DNA of 14,243 nt, taken from NCBI GenBank assembly GCA_038138625.1, contig JAYQEA010000102.1, positions 1 to 14,243 of the forward strand. The letters run 5' to 3'. A program made the position numbers and the translations under genes. Below, one piece after another: positions 13,878 through 14,243 of the stretch (position 1 is its first letter; every line of letters begins with the position of its first letter). The notes under the pieces are model-generated. The model was not told the DNA's origin and ran no database searches. It saw only the letters and a program-made list of their open reading frames with translations. Source of the stretch: JAQXDR01 sp038138625 (GTDB lineage Bacteria; Pseudomonadota; Alphaproteobacteria; Rhodobacterales; Rhodobacteraceae).

Positions 13878-13891
13878 TGGAAACGTTTCCA
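13878..13891. promoter_or_regulatory. LacI-family operator
   Basis: TGGAAACGTTTCCA is a perfect 14-bp palindrome with the central CG typical of LacI/GalR operators. It lies 14 bases before the regulator ATG and just downstream of the -10 box, where bound repressor would block transcription start. No second copy was seen in the window. Confidence 0.85.
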
Positions 13892-13893
13892 TA

Positions 13894-13922
13894 GTGATAG
13901 GATGGATACTGATTTTTTGCAA
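13894..13922 (-). promoter_or_regulatory. Sigma-70-type promoter of the LacI-transporter operon
   Basis: On the minus strand TTGCAA (13917-13922) and TATCAC (13894-13899) are separated by exactly 17 bases, and the LacI operator begins three bases further on. Each hexamer matches the consensus at four of six positions. Position relative to operator and start makes it a good candidate for the operon promoter. Confidence 0.6.
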
Positions 13923-14243
13923 GCTTTGTCTCTTTAAACCAAACTACGCTGAACCAATAATCTCTCTGGCTCACTTAATTGCAGAGACTTTTTGCCGTGA
14001 CCATTTGGGCAAGCAACCGTTATCAGTGTGAAACATTTATCACCTAACCTAGGCCCAAAATCTGCTCATACGGGATGAATCTGCGTCCTGTCGGTTCCAA
14101 CCAAAAGATCTCTTTGGTACATAAAATCATACATTTGAACAGACTTTTCCAAGGATTTAGCTTGATCATACAATTCACTCACATGTGGGAAATTAATACG
14201 CGATCACGTCACAGACATTTAATGGCGGAGTAAGTTTACAAGC
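13923..14243. other. Gene-less right end
   Basis: About 320 AT-rich bases with no convincing gene. Two overlapping short minus-strand frames look protein-like in part: one ends HPV at 14073-14075 and contains SELYDQAKSLEKSVQMYDFM; another runs from ATG 14169 to TAG 14044 (41 residues, including EIFWLEPTGRRFIPYEQILG). Neither has a ribosome binding site, and only one could be real. They may be remnants of a decayed gene. No repeat or tRNA was recognised. Confidence 0.3.

Noticed and set aside
14044..14169. Minus-strand 41-residue ORF at the right end
   Set aside because: Protein-like, but a second overlapping frame looks equally plausible and neither has a ribosome binding site; kept only as a comment in the gene-less stretch.
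1..14243. CRISPR array, tRNA or rRNA genes
   Set aside because: No regularly spaced direct repeats and no cloverleaf or ribosomal RNA sequence were seen on either strand.

Overview
The window looks like an accessory stretch of an alphaproteobacterial chromosome or large plasmid, most likely from the marine Roseobacter group (Rhodobacteraceae). This is inferred from the family flavour of the proteins (orphan PhnD-like binding protein next to a membrane desaturase, Fe/phosphonate-type ABC operon with a LacI regulator, SnoaL pairs) and a moderate GC content. No marker gene fixes the species. No tRNA, rRNA or CRISPR array was seen.

Left part (1-2009): the C-terminal tail of a transposase, a short gene-less stretch, a membrane fatty acid desaturase gene broken by two in-frame TAG codons, and an intact PhnD-like binding-protein gene whose ATG overlaps the desaturase stop.

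Scrambled accessory zone (2225-5731): a minus-strand array of an HNH endonuclease with a probable base-recognition N-terminal domain, a small two-helix membrane protein, and the tail of a gene cut off by an IS3-family remnant. Beyond it lie a small helix-turn-helix gene resembling integrase-associated excisionase-type proteins but without its integrase, a decayed minus-strand tail, a 48-codon ORF, and a compact minus-strand cassette of three overlapping unrecognised genes, two of them encoding membrane proteins with coiled-coil tails.

Middle (5976-8011): a LysR regulator diverges from two SnoaL/NTF2-like exported proteins. The first is intact; the second carries a one-base insertion that splits it.

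Right part (8268-13922, minus strand): a well-preserved operon in the order LacI regulator, periplasmic binding protein, two permeases, ATPase, metallophosphoesterase. Several junctions overlap by ATGA, so translation is probably coupled. A perfect 14-bp LacI-type operator lies directly downstream of a good promoter, upstream of the regulator, so the whole operon is probably autoregulated. The transporter class and the phosphoesterase suggest uptake and cytoplasmic hydrolysis of a phosphorylated or phosphodiester compound; the substrate is not shown by the sequence. Two strong hairpins sit at the junctions flanking the binding-protein gene, which may set its expression apart from the rest.

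Overall theme: an intact catabolic operon beside a region with IS scars and at least five broken genes.
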